Below the pieces are notes generated by a model. The model had not been told where the DNA came from. It saw only the letters and a list, made by a program, of their open reading frames with translations, and did no database searches. 64,000 nt of DNA from the NCBI GenBank assembly GCA_963556495.2, contig OY747702.1, positions 56,018,286 to 56,082,285 on the forward strand, written 5' to 3'. The translations under genes were made by a program, and so were the position numbers. This document shows, piece by piece, positions 23,701-36,170 of the stretch (within the stretch, counting starts at the first letter, position 1; every line of letters begins with the position of its first letter). The stretch is from Valencia hispanica (taxonomy: Eukaryota > Chordata > Actinopteri > Cyprinodontiformes > Valenciidae).

Positions 23701-24855
23701 TATATATCTTAATCTGTTTAGCCCATTTTAAATTCCTCTGTCGCCAGGTCTGCTGTGCAATCACTGCAATGTAATGTTGCAGGACAATGTGTTCCATCCA
23801 TCTATCCCATAGACTGTATATGAAGATCCCTAGTTTTCCTTGCAGGGGTCGCAGAGCCTATCTCCAGTGGTCATTTGGCAGGGGGCAGCAGGTTACACCA
23901 TTTAAAATGACCAATTAACCTAACAGTCATGTTTTGGTTGCAGAAAGATCCCAGGATTTTAACCCAGGATCTTCTTGCTGCAAGGCAACAGTGAAGCCCA
24001 GGAACATTTCTTGTTCAAGGGAAAATTGGAAAGCCTGGCATGCATTTGTACTCAGTCCCTCTTTACCCTGATGCCCCTAAATAAAGTAATTTACCACCAG
24101 GGTTTGTGCTGGAGAAGGACTGTACTTCTCATTTTCACTTGCTTGCACAGTTTATTCAGCCAGCATGAAACATAAGAGTACAGACATTAGAAGCTAATTA
24201 TGTTTTTTTTTTCTTCCTACAGCTCAGTTTCAGAAACGTTTCCCGCTAACAGACTCATCACCTCTGCAGTGCAGCAGTATTGGCTTTGTTGTGCAGTTAA
24301 GTCCTCATCATTTCTTCCTCTATTCTTTCCTTGACCTTGTGACATTTCTCATTTAGGTCAAGAAAATGGCTGGTAGAGGGACAGGAGGTAATTCTTCACT
24401 CCGTTTAACAGCAGAGCCGATAGTTCTTGGGGGGTACATTGATTTCTGTGACACGTTATTTTGAGAGGATCTGTGAAGAAGGGAGTTGAAGGCAGGGAGT
24501 TCTGCACTCTGGATGCAGCAGTTCAACACTCACTTTTGCATGTCTTCGACCAGAATGTAACCCTTTTTTTTATTCTTTCCAAGTAAGCACCTTAAAACCT
24601 GGACTGAATGTGTTGGTGAAGACCTGACACCAATCATACACCTGGTCCTCCAGCAGTATGTTCGGGAAACCGCTTGTTTCTTTACTCCGATTGGGAATTT
24701 CTGACCATGCTTTCAGGTCTGGGCCACGGTGAACCTTCATCTTTCATTCCTTCTGTAGATATTTGTTGGTTCCCACAGATACTGAGAGGTAATCAATAAA
24801 TTAGGATGCCAACCAAACACAAGTTATTTTATCTCAGTAATTGAGTTCGGAAAGT
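23701..24855. other. intergenic, nothing recognised
   Basis: No confident coding or repeat signature. 23800-23960 has GGGGTCGCAGAGCCTATCTC and GGAACATTTCTTGTTC-like words seen in fish retroposon tails, but not enough to call. Confidence 0.4.
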
Positions 24856-25554
24856 GAAACTCATTTTCTAGATTTAAACACTGACTGACATACTTCAAGC
24901 ATTTGTTTCTGCTCATTCTGATCATTTTTGTTTGCATATATCACATTAGATTAATGAAAAAAAACATGTTTAACACATGAATGTTGGCATATAGATAATT
25001 AAATAATCTGCTGAGGTGTTCACGAATCCCAGGAAGCTTTAATAGCAGCCTTCAGTTTGTCTGTGGCAGGCACGTTTCCACTAGGCAAGTTTCGGGACAT
25101 TTTTGAGAGGGAAAATCTGAGAGGGTAAATCTGTTGGCTCGGTCCTCTCAGCTGTCGTGTCTCCATGCAAAATTAGCCTTTTAAGGAGTTTGCCAAGACG
25201 TCAGCATATCGCGACCATTTTGGCAGTGAGTAGCATCATTTATTAGCACCGAGAGGCGCCCACAGCAGCAGAGAATAACAAGACATCGACAAAAAGAGAG
25301 ACTATAAAATGGAGGAAGCAGGGATGATCTGAAAATAGGGCTTGAATTTCTCAATTTGCTAACTCACCAGCTGCGCTGCCAGTTTCCCCGTGTCTAAAAT
25401 GCACGTAAACTAGTCTCTTTGTGTGTTTACCCACTGATGAGGCTGATTTGGACCAGCTCTGTAGACTGCCAGCTCCTGGAGTGCTCCAGCCAAAGATCTT
25501 CTCTGAAAACCGAGCTCCCACTCACACACAGAAAGAAGTACACCAAAACCTGAC

Positions 25555-26650
25555 AGTAGTGATGGAAATTCCGGTTCTTATGGCTTAGCTCACTAAAAAG
25601 AACCGGCTCCCAAGCGGCTCCTCACATTTTTTTGTTTCTTAAAGGAATTTCTCACCAAAAAAGTACATTTATGTGTAAAATGAATTAGATTTATTTTTTA
25701 CTTTTGAATTAACATTAACTACCAAACAACTTCGTTTGTGAGTGGATGAAATGAACCGAAAAAGGTTTATGATTGGTCAGTGGACATAGTCTGATCATGC
25801 TGCGTACACATGCGCAGATCATTCCCTTTCTGAGCGTCGGGAAGGACCAAGCTGCGTCTCTAAACTGCAGGAAATATCGGTGACAAAGTTTCACAGAAAG
25901 TAGCTACGGGTGATCAGAAATGTCCCTAGATTTGTCGCTAGGCGCTAAGGGGGGTCACAGTCAGGTTAGGTTGGTTGCATTGCGAGGTGCAGGTGTCACA
26001 ACCCGCTCCGCCTGATTACAATGTATTATTCATTGATCGAGTTAACATGCCCAGTCCAGGTGTCGCAATGCATCGCCTGGTGGCAATTTTTACAAATTGA
26101 TCGTCTGGTGAGTCAAACATGTTAGGAAAAGCTATATATATATGTATATAAATGCATTCAGACTTTTTGGTGTGCCAGCTGGCTCTGTGGGTGGCACTGG
26201 CACACCCGGGGCTACGCCAATGATAGCGCCGATTCACAACAGATGTCATCTCAAGGCACCCCACAAGAAAAGTCATTTCAATACAAACATTCCAATCAGT
26301 TTAAAGGTTTAGCTCGTTTTCTATGTAAGGAATCCCAGCAGATTGCATGGATTCATTGACTGGCAGTTGCGCCCACTATATTTTTACTTTGCATACTCTA
26401 CACTCTCGCCTTGCTTTTACTCTCGTTTTTCTGCGTCTGTACCCCCCTCCCCTGCCACTCCCGTCACCCTCCTGCTTAAGTGCACACATGCAGACGCCAC
26501 CCACCACACATCATGGAGCTGACCAATCACGTGCAGCTTGAACAGAAGAAAAAAAAGAAACGTCTCCAGTTCGGCTCCCACAGACAGGAAGTTCCAATCG
26601 TTCATTTCAAAGAGCCGGCGCTAAGAACCAATTTGTTCACGACCGACACA
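25555..26650. mobile_element. hAT-like element with AAGAACCGGCTC / GAGCCGGCGC ends, nested
   Basis: Left end AGTGATGGAAATTCCGGTTC with AAAAAGAACCGGCTCCCAAG; right end AAAGAGCCGGCGCTAAGAAC then CACGACCGACACA. The ends form an imperfect inverted pair. Inside lies an L2 tail (26222-26366). No transposase frame recognised. Confidence 0.55.
26222..26366 (-). mobile_element. L2-type LINE 3' tail fragment
   Basis: GATAGCGCCGATTCACAACA then GATGTCATCTCAAGGCACC and AGTCATTTCAATAC match the complement of the family 3' end at 17440-17510 and 16030-16130, continuing to AGGAATCCCAGCAGATTGC. Confidence 0.8.
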
Positions 26651-27159
26651 TAACTACCTGACAGAACTTTGCTTCACAATCCTCCCTGAGACTCCGTATC
26701 CCTGCTGCTTTTATACATCTTCTACCACACTTTTTCCTTCCACTCAACTTTCACATTTTAGGTGACAGCACTGTGTTAGCAGCCTGCTTTCAAGACATAC
26801 ATCTACATAACTATTCAACCATACCTAATTTGTGTGTCTAATTTCTAAATTACTGAGAAACTGGAGGAGAAACATTTATTGTAAGCCAGAATCATCAGAA
26901 ATAAAGGCTGGAAATGATGGAAATGATATTCTTATTTACGTAGCTCCACTTGCACTCCTAAATTATAAGACAAACAGTTTCTTATTGTGTTTATTTAGTC
27001 AGTTTGACATTACATTGAATCTTTCTGAAACACTCCCTAGGCTCATGTCAAGCAGAGAAGAATTCTCTTTTATTTTTTTCACAGCTCTTCAGAAATAATC
27101 ATGAGGTTAAATCAGCTCAAAACTCTGCAAACTTTTTTGTGTCAGCCTCCATCTGTAAA

Positions 27160-27800
27160 ACAGGTGCCTGCTGTAAATGTCACGCCGGATTATCTTTCAG
27201 GTTATTAATAAATTAAGAATCTTTGCTTACGCTGCGGCAACATGGAAAGAGAAGATTAATGGGAGTTTAATGATCCCCACGGAGAAATTGGATATTGCGG
27301 CATTAACAGTTTCACTTTTGACATTTTCAGCAACAGTCCCCGGACGGCGCTGTATTATTCATACAAAACACATTTAAAATTCCAACAAATCAGCAGACTG
27401 CGTGTGCGGTCGTAAATCAAGGGGTGTCACCTGTTAATGGGCCTATTACACTATTTTTCTGTTGTTAAAAAATGCCCCCTCCGTAGGTTAAAACCTTTTA
27501 ATAAAACTCAGCCCATTCAGGACATTGAGATGAAGGGCCCAGCCTTCTCGCTCCGCATGTCAACGAGCTTATTGTGAGTCAGGTTTGTAAGTGAATCCAT
27601 GGGTGGTTGTTCCCTTAAAAGATCCATTTGAATTCAGATCATCTCAAAGCGTGGCCCTCAGCTATATTTACAGCTTGGATAGCAATCAAACGGGATCCTT
27701 TGGGGTTGATGAAAAGGAGGGGAAACGCGGCGTGTGAGAACACATAAGGAAATGAGTCACTTATTGACTTTCATGCTTCCTACACACAGTCCATTACAGA
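27160..27800. promoter_or_regulatory. candidate conserved non-coding element
   Basis: Non-repetitive, balanced-composition stretch without open frames of interest, containing TAAT-type homeodomain cores (ATTAATAAATTAAG, GATTAATGGGAGTTTAATGA), TGTTAATGG and ATTATTCATACAAA. It contrasts with the surrounding repeats. RAPGEF2 lies beside a gene desert in other vertebrates, where such elements are common. Called by character alone; no alignment was possible. Confidence 0.3.
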
Positions 27801-28029
27801 GAATGTAATGTAATGTGTTTACAGCATAAAGTCTTTAACCGAGGCGTGAGGCTTTCTGCTGATATGGGTTTGAGGAACCGCTTGGTTCCATGGGGATGAA
27901 AATGATAGAGGATAACTGATAGGAACTGGGTCATGTGGTTCTGATCCTGGTCTTCTTCATTTTCAGATCCAATTCAGTCAGATTAGACTGAGAAGTTCCT
28001 CCCCATCCAACCACACAGTCAGCAGCAAC

Positions 28030-28960
28030 AGTATAACAGTACACAAAAATCACTGCTCGGTACGTATTTGGGGTTTTAAAGTCACGGTTTGGTACCTTTT
28101 GGTACACTTTAATCTAGAAATAAATACAAATGTGCATATGACTTTTTATTAACTTTGATCAGCATTAAACGAAAACCTTTCTTTCCTGAATTCCTTTCTT
28201 TCAATTCCTGAAATTATTTTGGATTTTATTATGTTCTATAACTGAAAAATTTTAAAAGTATAGAACTGACAGGAGATTTGATAGGATAAAAAAAAAAAAA
28301 ACAAAAAAAAAAAATAGTACAAGCCGACATAGCCAGAGTAGAAAACAATAAAACCACTTGAAAACAGTCAGTGTTAATGTTTGGAAAAGTTTAAATCATA
28401 CTTTGCCAATATTTGAGAATAAAACAAGCTTAAATCACTTTGGAGTTGTTTTGATGTTTCGACAGCCTAGTTTTCCAGCTGTACTTGAATGCAGCATGGG
28501 CAGCTGTTGGGAAAATCCCTCGTCATCAACAGGCATTTCTCCAACTTCCGTTTTATCCAGAATAAGGAGTTTGGGCTGATTGGATGCTACTGGTAGCCAT
28601 GTTGGACATCAGCTGGTTTTTCTCTAGTATCAGTGATGTTTACATTCAGCTTGACATCGATTCAGGTGAGTAATTCAGGTCAGTGCAGAGAGTGTTATGG
28701 ACCTTATTGCTGTTAAAAGATGTGTTCACTGACAAAGTTCTGGTTCGATCCATCCTTCTTTTTCTACTGTAGCTGCATGAGAAACCTTTAATGTTCCCAA
28801 ATAGCAGAGTTTAGTGATGGCTGCGAGTCATTTCTGTTTTAGTTTTGGTGTCACATTTGAAATTTGCGCTGCGGAAGTTCTGCACATAAACATTCTGCAT
28901 GTGTTCAGGTAGAAAACAGCTGGATTTGTTCGGTACACGTGCATGAATACATGTACCTTT
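28030..28960 (+). mobile_element. hAT-like dispersed repeat, copy A of four
   Basis: Begins with CGGTACGTATTTGGGGTTTT. Shared with copies B, C and D: CAATTCCTGAAATTA, CATAGCCAGAGTAGAAAACA, CTTGAAAACAGTCAGTGTTA, GTAGCCATGTTGGACATCAG, TGGTTTTTCTCTAGTATCAG and TGATGTTTACATTCAG. No transposase frame. An A-rich tract (28288-28315) replaces part of the interior. Confidence 0.7.
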
Positions 28961-29189
28961 ACACTCCTGCTTCCTTTCTGTAAGCAACCTTTAAGCTAAT
29001 TATGTTTTCAGCCAAGGTCAGTTTTTATGCCCTCATCGTTGGCACGAATGTGAAAATAATTTGAGACTTTAGGTGTTTCTGGGGATTTTAACTCAGCCAC
29101 ACAGGATCAAAACGGTTTACTAAGATATTCATGAAAATGTAATTAAATTGCAAAGAAACCACATGCTTTTTTTTGGCATCAACCAGATC

Positions 29190-29500
29190 CTGGTGAAAGT
29201 TCTGATGTGATCTTTGACCACTCCACATATCAGAACCCAGCTTTTAAACATCCACACGTTTCCAACAGGATTCTAGTAGCTCAATGTTAGCCTGTTTTAT
29301 CCGTTCTAAAACGTGATTGGATGCATGTTTCTGATCACTGTCCAGTTGGAACAACCTTTTGTGCCCAAGTTTCAACCATATAGCTGTTGATCTGAAGTGA
29401 AGTGGAAGAATTCAGATGTAATCTGTTGTTATTCCATCCAGATTGCACAATGCAACAGTATCACCAGGAAAATACCCCCCACCATGATCCCACCACTACC
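29190..29500 (-). mobile_element. Tc1-like element fragment (antisense)
   Basis: GCATGTTTCTGATCACTGTC then CAGTTGGAACAACC, GTGCCCAAGTTTCAACC, GATTGCACAATGCAACAGTA and TCACCAGGAAAATACCC resemble the complement of a fish Tc1-like transposase. Frames are broken. Confidence 0.45.
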
Positions 29501-29559
29501 ATCGTTTACAGTTGTTGCAATGTTCTAAGGTTTAAAGTCTTGTCAACTTTACTTCTTGT

Positions 29560-30165
29560 CATGATGGCCAAACAGACCGTGTTTACCCTGACCCAGAGCT
29601 CTTGCGCCACGATCGCCAACCTCCTAGATCTCGGCGCCTCTTTCGTTGTTGGTCCTGGTTCCGCCATTCCCGGCCTCCAGAACTCTCTCCCAGTGTTGGG
29701 AGGTGCCAGTCCTCAGGTTTTCATTGGCCCAGGGTTTTTCCCACCTTCTCGGGCCCCCTTCACCCACCCTTGTGGATTGTTTATGGGGGGTTTTCCTAGA
29801 CTTTTTTCCGGCGTCTGGTATCTGCCATAAAGGAGGATGATTCCTGCATTTTCTGTGTCTCCTCTTTCCTGTTTCAGTATGTTTTTGCCCTTACCTGCCT
29901 GTTTCCTGCTCCTCCGTCTCACCTTGGTCTTGTTCCTCATCTCTCCACCTGTCCTGTGTTTCCTCGATAACCTCATGTGTATTTAATTGCTCTTGTTGTC
30001 TGTTTTGTCTCCGTTCTGGTCTTTGTTCTGTTGTTCTGTTCCGCGTCCCTGCCACGGTTCTGCCTTTGATTCTGCTCTGCATTACGGACTGTTTAAAAAA
30101 GACTGCAAATCTTCAGAGCCACTTGCGTCTGGGACCTAAATACAAACGCTTCCTGACAAAATCGA
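29560..30165 (+). mobile_element. LTR-retrotransposon remnant (pol end plus LTR-like sequence)
   Basis: 29700-29830 reads FIGPGFFPPSRAPFTHPCGL then GGFPRLFSGVWYLP followed by a stop and GAGGATGATTCCTGC, the layout seen where a fish Gypsy-type pol frame runs into its 3' LTR. The following 29838-30165 is CT-rich, with repeated TCTGTTTTGTC-like words, and ends CGCTTCCTGACA. No second LTR found. This is an endogenous element remnant with no intact gene. Confidence 0.35.
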
Positions 30166-32159
30166 TCTAATAGCTTAACGAGAATGGGACCCTTTATCCG
30201 TGATTGCATGTTCCTTGATAAAATTGAAATATTGAACAAAGTGCGTTCGACTCCGCGACGGTAGGTGGCGACATGCCTTTTTGTGTCAGCGTTCTTCTGG
30301 TTGGCCTAGAGCGTCACACAGATAGTAGACAAAAGCTGGCGGCAGTGAAGCAGACGGATTAAAAGCAGGATACGCACAATCAGCGAAGAAATGGACGACA
30401 GCAACGCTGGAGCGCAGTACATTTCATAAGTACTGAACTGTTTGATTGTGTGACTGGTGTTTTTGCTGCTGTGTTGTTGTTGTTGTCACTTCCGCGGTCT
30501 GCTCACTTCCAGAAGGGGAGGGTGCCCAGGCCAGCAATATTTCGACTAATCTGGGATGTCGTTTACATGCAAAAGGATTCAAGTTTTTAACCAATTATCT
30601 GGTTGGACTTCAGCCGGACTAAGGTGTATGCATGCTTTTCAAAAGTGCATGCATTTCGGACTAAGGCAGTAATTTGCATTTTTCATACTGCATGTAAGCC
30701 CACTGACTGTGAAGTTATTGCCTTTGGCCCTGTGTGAGCAGTTGAGTCCAGTCCTTGGCGACTGAGAGAAAAGTCTGACACTTTCGTTGCTTAAATGAAA
30801 CATAAGGTTTTCTTTAGACTTCATCAGTTGTCCATGTGTACAGCTGATCCTAAATAAACAGCTAATCCTGTTTTACAATCCATAGAGCAGGCAAAAAACA
30901 ACCCAACAGCCTCTCAAAGCCCCCGACTTCAGCTATGACAAACTGAGCAACCATGATATTGTGGAAAAAAATTGCTTCTTCTCAAACAAAGACAAGACCT
31001 AAGAGTCTTTGACGCGTTTTTGATATTTAATACAACATATTGGCCAATATGGAGGACAGAGTGCACAAAAAAGTGTCATCACTCCAGCCCTCCCCCAACC
31101 TTAATGCAAAACATTATATAGTATTTAGCAGTCACTGTTTATCTTCTATCGGCATGAGCTAAGTCTTCTTGTTCCGTCCTGGTATTTGGCCCAGCAATGC
31201 TGGACCACGTCAGCCTGATAGTGTGACAGTGAGCCTGCAACAGTCTCACAAAATCAGAAGGTTGTGTAGATATCTTCTGGCTGACGTCCTTACTCTGATA
31301 CATTGCTATCAAGACATTACACACAGAGGGCTTTGTTTTGACCTAGGTCCTAGAAGCACTTACTAAGACAGGGAATAATTAAGTGAATCCTAATTACACA
31401 GAAAGATTCCTGTAACACAGGCCTACAAGCCAAAACCATTCCAGAACCAACCAGTTCACATGCATTCTGACAATGATACCACTAAGAGTGGCCAAGAATC
31501 CAGTTAGAAGCATTTTATGGCCACAAAACTCATGTTGCCATGGCTGCAACTTACTGAGGGATATTTATCAGAAATAAATGTGCAGTGTCTTTTTATGTAT
31601 AGTTCAGAATGATCCTGTATGTATTAGAGAAAATACAATGATAATAATAACCAACTGGGATCATAGAACCAATTTAAAACTTACTAATAAAAGTACGGAG
31701 AGAGGAGTTTAGGCATTGCTTCACTCAACACACCAACTCTTTGACCTCCAGTTGTGCTTTCCTTAATAAGCACAACAAATCTCCCGCCAACATCTCTGAC
31801 TTGTAGAAATAAACCCTTCAGGGTTAACAGATGTTTAGCAGGTAATGAAGGTGCACAGGATTTGGATGCATGAGAAACTGAGGAGATCCTGAATAACATC
31901 CTATGCACAAAACAAGGTAAAAGCTGAGCAAATACTCTGTTAATTGACCTTTCTGTCTGGAGTCTGGGGCTTGGGTTGTGTGGCGCTTTCTCTCTGTTTT
32001 GCCTTAGCATAGGTTGGCCACCAGAGGGCACAGGGGGGCACAGAATCCAGCTCTTGTGGGTGGAGGCCTGCAGGCGTGATCACTCACACCTGAAAATCAT
32101 CAGGACCGCAGGAGGATAAAAGGAGCTGGCAGTCTGTCATTCGGTGCCTGAGATTTAAC
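30166..32159. other. intergenic, nothing recognised
   Basis: No gene or firm repeat. Short open frames (30639-30824, 31139-31366, 31684-32031) have no recognisable domains. Confidence 0.45.
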
Positions 32160-32164
32160 CTAGG

Positions 32165-32520
32165 CAAAGGCAAGGCAACTTTATTTATCTAGCACACTTT
32201 CAACAACAAGGCAATTCAATGTGCTTTACATGATTAGGGATAAAATAAAAGCATCAATAAACCAACAGTAAAAGCATGAAACACAACATTAGAGACCTAA
32301 CATATGACATTCCAGTTCTTAATCAATCAATCAAACAAACAAACACAGTTCTCAACAGATGGGTTTTTAGCCTTGATTTAAAGGAACTGTGTTTCAGCAG
32401 CTTTGCAGTGGTCTGGAGGTTTCTTCCAGATGAGAGAAGCATAGAAACTGAAAGCCGCTTCTCCATGTTTGGTTCTTATTCTAGGGATGCTGAGTAGACT
32501 GGAACCAGAAAACAAGAAGG
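32165..32520 (-). mobile_element. LINE/SINE 3' end (minus strand)
   Basis: AGGCAAGGCAACTTTATTTA then TCTAGCACACTTTCAACAAC and AAGGCAATTCAATGTGCTTT is the complement of a frequent fish non-LTR tail; TTTAAAGGAACTGTGTTTCA and CTGGAGGTTTCTTCCAGAT follow as in full-length copies of that family. Confidence 0.65.
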
Positions 32521-34681
32521 GTTGGTATAATGATGACAAAAGATCTTCAACAACGGCTGCAGTTTTCTATTTGTTGTTAATGCTCCTCACTGTGTGGGGT
32601 CAAGCCTTGTGGGCAGCGAATAAAAGAACAGGGTCTCATTATATTTATACCCCAGGGAAACAAAAGTCACGGACTACTAAAGAGATGTTCCGAGAAACTC
32701 TGATCAATTTGAGCATACATTTTAAAAATACTTCGGTTTCATTCACTTTAACGGGACTGTTAGGGTTTTCACTTATTTTTTTCCTTTAAGGTGTTTTATG
32801 CATATTTCACAATCAGTAAAATAGTTGATGAAACCTTAAAAGCCATAGTTCTAAATCCAATATTTCCCTCCTCTCCTACAAGCCGAGACGGTGCGGCTGA
32901 ACGTTCGAGGGTTGCTTGTGAGCGCTCTCCTCTGTAATTCCAGACCTTTATTCCATTCCACGGCCGATAGTAAGAGGATGTTTTCCTCCTCAGTGATTTC
33001 CTTCTGCAAACCCCACGGACGATAAAAGAAACAGGACTGCATGGGCTGACAAGATATTTATTTATGGGATTAGTCAGATTAGACGGACGGACGGAGGGAC
33101 AGACAGAGGAGTCGTGAGGAGCGTCGGCTTCGTCACCTCCCTGTATGTAGGGTGACTCCCTCCTCTTATCTCTGCCCATTTGCAGAGGCAGATCTCACTA
33201 TCTCTTCATCTACCACAAAAAGGGGGATTCAAGAGCCAAGAGATGCGAAGCTGAGGAAAGAGCAGCACCAACAGCACATCACAAGAAAACCTGAATCATT
33301 TTTCATTTCACAGCAGATTAAATGTGATTGATGTTTGATAAGAAAAACACCCACCTGCATAGGAGCTGATTATCTAAAAATACTGTTCGAGCTTTTCCTC
33401 CAATATGTAGTAGAATTTTAGATACTGGAAGATAGAGAGAATAAATAATGAAACTGTAAACTTAAAGGCAAAGGGGAGATGGTTTTGGATTAACAGCATG
33501 CTTCTAAATAATCTAAAATTAAAACCTGGAGTAAACACCTAAGGTAATTAAAAATACGCCACGCTGATATTAAATTACACTCTCTCTACCATGTGAGGTT
33601 GGGTGTGATAAAAACAGCATGGACACCTATATGAACCAAGTGAAACGTGGATATTTTCCCAATCAAAATACTATTTTTTTTAAACTGCGAACATGTTGGC
33701 CCCCCTCTCGTGGATTTAATCACAGCGAATCGCTCAGGACAGCATCTGGGCTGAGGAGCTCTTGCAGCTTTTATTAATCTCCCTTTCTCTCAATTCTTTG
33801 ACTCTCGACAGCCTTAAACTGAATTGTCTTTCAGGTTCTGTGCAGACCCGCTGAGTCCAGACAGAACTCTCTGTGAAGCCTGTGACATCTCCACTCCCCT
33901 CGGCCTCGCCGCAACTGCCTTCATCCAATTTACCATGAAAGGAGTCCAGACAGCCCCATAATATGACCCGCAGCTGCTTCGATTGAACATGGTCGACGAC
34001 TCTGGGCCCAGGCTTTACACAAATAACCAGCTGGCTATCTACAGAGCCCGTTTGGCTGCCTGCTACCCCTCGATAAGGTCCACTGCCCAGGGAAGGAGTG
34101 GACAGGTCCATCTGGCAGCATTTTGTTGTAAACAGTGCCCCCTGGTGCCCTTGAGGACAAAGCACACTCCTCGAGCAAAATGAGTGATAAACATCCCACC
34201 TCTGACTGCAGTCAGGTGGCGGCTGTGGCGTTGGACACAGACTGCAGCAGAGTTTCCCCCTAAATTTCATGGAGTGTGTTTTTCTGTTGTGGTTCCACAT
34301 GCAGTCTCACGTCACTCACGGTTATCTTTCCACAGCAGGCGGCTGCAGTGAGTTTTTTTCCCCTCAGATACTTTATCACAGTGAAAGCGTGATTTGTCAA
34401 AGCTTTGGATGTGTTTGTTTGAAGGCAGAACAGAAAAAATAAGCAATTTACGTCATTTTCAAGCCTCACGGGCGTTTAATGTAATGAAATCGGCGTCTTT
34501 CCTGGAAAATAAAATGAATTCAGTTATACCCGTAGACTGGAAATTACCAATTTGGATCTGGACATCAAAATTGGTACATTTCTTTCTCCCAAAAGATTCT
34601 GCATGAATCGGTGCAAACAGCTTAAGACTGGATCAGCTGAGAATAAAAATAAAATCCTAAAAATGACTATGTGACATTCTT
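32521..34681. other. intergenic, nothing recognised
   Basis: Contains moderately GC-rich, repeat-poor sequence. The 188-codon frame at 33734-34300 (minus) has no recognisable domain, splice context or family, so I do not call it a gene. 33480-33610 is AT-rich and repeat-free and could be regulatory, without further support. Confidence 0.4.
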
Positions 34682-34840
34682 ACCTCCGCCAAGGAGGTGA
34701 TGTTTTTGCCAGGGATTGTTTGTTAGTTTGTCTGTTAGCAACAGAGCTGAAAAAGTTAGAGACGAATGAAATTTTTAGGAAATGTCCGCAGTGGGACTAG
34801 GAACGAGTGATTCGATTTTGGGGGTGACCTGGGGGACTGA
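34682..34840 (+). repeat. dispersed repeat beginning ACCTCCGCCAAGGAGGT
   Basis: ACCTCCGCCAAGGAGGTGAT then a GTTTGTTAGTTTGTCTGTTA tract, AACAGAGCTGAAAAAGTTAG and GATTCGATTTTGGGGGTGAC. This arrangement is a widespread fish/invertebrate interspersed repeat; the superfamily was not assigned. Confidence 0.6.
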
Positions 34841-34869
34841 GCTGTCTTGCTTTTCTTGTTAAATCGGTC

Positions 34870-35430
34870 TTCTTCAATGTACTTCATTCTGAATTTTATG
34901 TGACAGAACACCAAGTAGCACAGATGAAAAACTTAACATGGTTTAATAAATTATTTAAAATGTCTCGTATTTTTTTTATTCTGCTTCTCTGTGGGTTGAA
35001 CTTTGTAGAACCAACTTTCGCTGCATTTACAACAGATACATTTTTTCTGCTTACTTCTGAACTCAAGCTCAGTTGGATTGGATGGAAGATGTCTGTTTAC
35101 ATTATTTCAGATTCTCAATTGGATTGATGTCTGGACTTTGACTAGGCCGTTCTAACACACAAAAATGCTTTGATCTAAACCATTTTAGTGTATCTCTGGC
35201 TGTATGCTTAGGGTGGTTGTCCTGCTGAAAGGTGAACCTCCACCCCAGTCTCAGGTCTTCTGTAGCCTCTTGCAGGTTTTCTTCCAGGATTGTTGTAAAT
35301 TTAGCTCCATCCATTCCTGTCCCATTGTTTTCTTTCACTGACTTCAATTCTTGCTATTCTTCCCTGAAGGCCAGGTTTGTAGAACGCACAATAATTGCTG
35401 CGAATCTCTGTAGCTCCTCTGTTTAGGTAC
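34870..35430 (-). mobile_element. Tc1-like DNA transposon remnant
   Basis: Contains the terminal region with ATGTGACAGAACACCAAGTA (34900) and, further in, the transposase C-terminal frame at 35102-35347. The 14925-15005, 17055-17215 and 36420-36545 fragments are related. Not intact. Confidence 0.75.
35102..35347 (-). pseudogene. Tc1/mariner transposase C-terminal fragment
   Basis: 81 codons: FTTILEENLQEATEDLRLGW, RFTFQQDNHPKHTARDTLKW, HFCVLERPSQSPDINPIENL. QQDNHPKHTA and PSQSPDINPIE are the second and third acidic blocks of the DDE catalytic core of Tc1-like transposases. The N-terminal DNA-binding part and first Asp are missing, so the copy is inactive. Confidence 0.9.
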
Positions 35431-35499
35431 ACATCTATGTCTTAGTAGGTGTGGATCGTAGCTGTAATCCACCATCCGAAGAAAGGAAACATCACAGGC

Positions 35500-36170
35500 C
35501 TAACGCCATTCAGGTATCTGCCCGCCCAAGACAGATTACAATATCCATGTAAATTAAGTTGCAGCCATGCGATGTATTGACCCAAGACAACCAGCAGAGG
35601 TTGCTGTAAGCGATTAATCTGGATTTTTGGAGGCAGTAAAAAAGATACTTTGGTACAGTTTTATGCCAAAATTGACATTAGAGCCTATCTTAATAAAATG
35701 CTAATACATCATCAGTCTCAGAGAGGCAGGTGCAACCTTGAGTGACATTCTGTCCACACTCCATACCAGTCGGTGGCGGTAATGGGGCAATTTGTCTTTT
35801 GCCAGCCGCCAATAAACATCTTCAAGAAGAAGAAGGGTGCTGTTTATTTTTAGGCTAATATGAGCATGCTTACAGTGCTGATGATGAAAAGTTTGTGAGA
35901 AATACAAGGAAGGAAGTTATCAGGGTTTTGAGTGGAAGATTATGTTGGATTGTAGACGTAAGACTTGTTATGGACTTGCTATTTTATTGTAGGACATTCA
36001 CTAGATTGTTGTGGAAGTAAAAAGATTGTTTTTGTTCGAGATGTTTCGGTTCTGTCGATGACATTAAGGCTTCCGATGAGTTGCACATTATTTTTCTCAC
36101 CGAGTGGTCTGACAAAAGCCTTAAGCCTACAGTTATGATTGTATCCTTCATTGCCGTACATCATTGGAAT
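35500..36170 (+). repeat. dispersed repeat, copy 2 of the pair with 21590-22585 (uninterrupted)
   Basis: Same order of blocks as copy 1: CCATTCAGGTATCTGCCCGC, TGTAAATTAAGTTGCAGCC, TGCAACCTTGAGTGACATTC, TTTTTAGGCTAATATGAGCA, TTGTAGACGTAAGACTTGTT and GCTATTTTATTGTAGG. It provides the empty site for the insertion at 21973-22346. Confidence 0.8.

Larger units (their letters stand above)
24860..26830 (-). mobile_element. Tc1/mariner-like element remnant interrupted by other insertions
   Basis: Outer blocks 24860-25075 (CCCAGGAAGCTTTAATAGCA then GCCTTCAGTTTGTCTG) and 26660-26800 (GCTTCACAATCCTCCCTGAG, then CTTCTACCACACTTTTTCCT and TCCACTCAACTTT) belong to the same fish Tc1-like family as 61440-62285. 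The middle transposase region is replaced by about 1.6 kb of other elements. Confidence 0.6.

Noticed and set aside
33734..34300. 188-codon open frame on the minus strand
   Set aside because: No recognisable domain, poor composition for a protein, no splice-site context and an opposing open frame in the same place. Probably chance.
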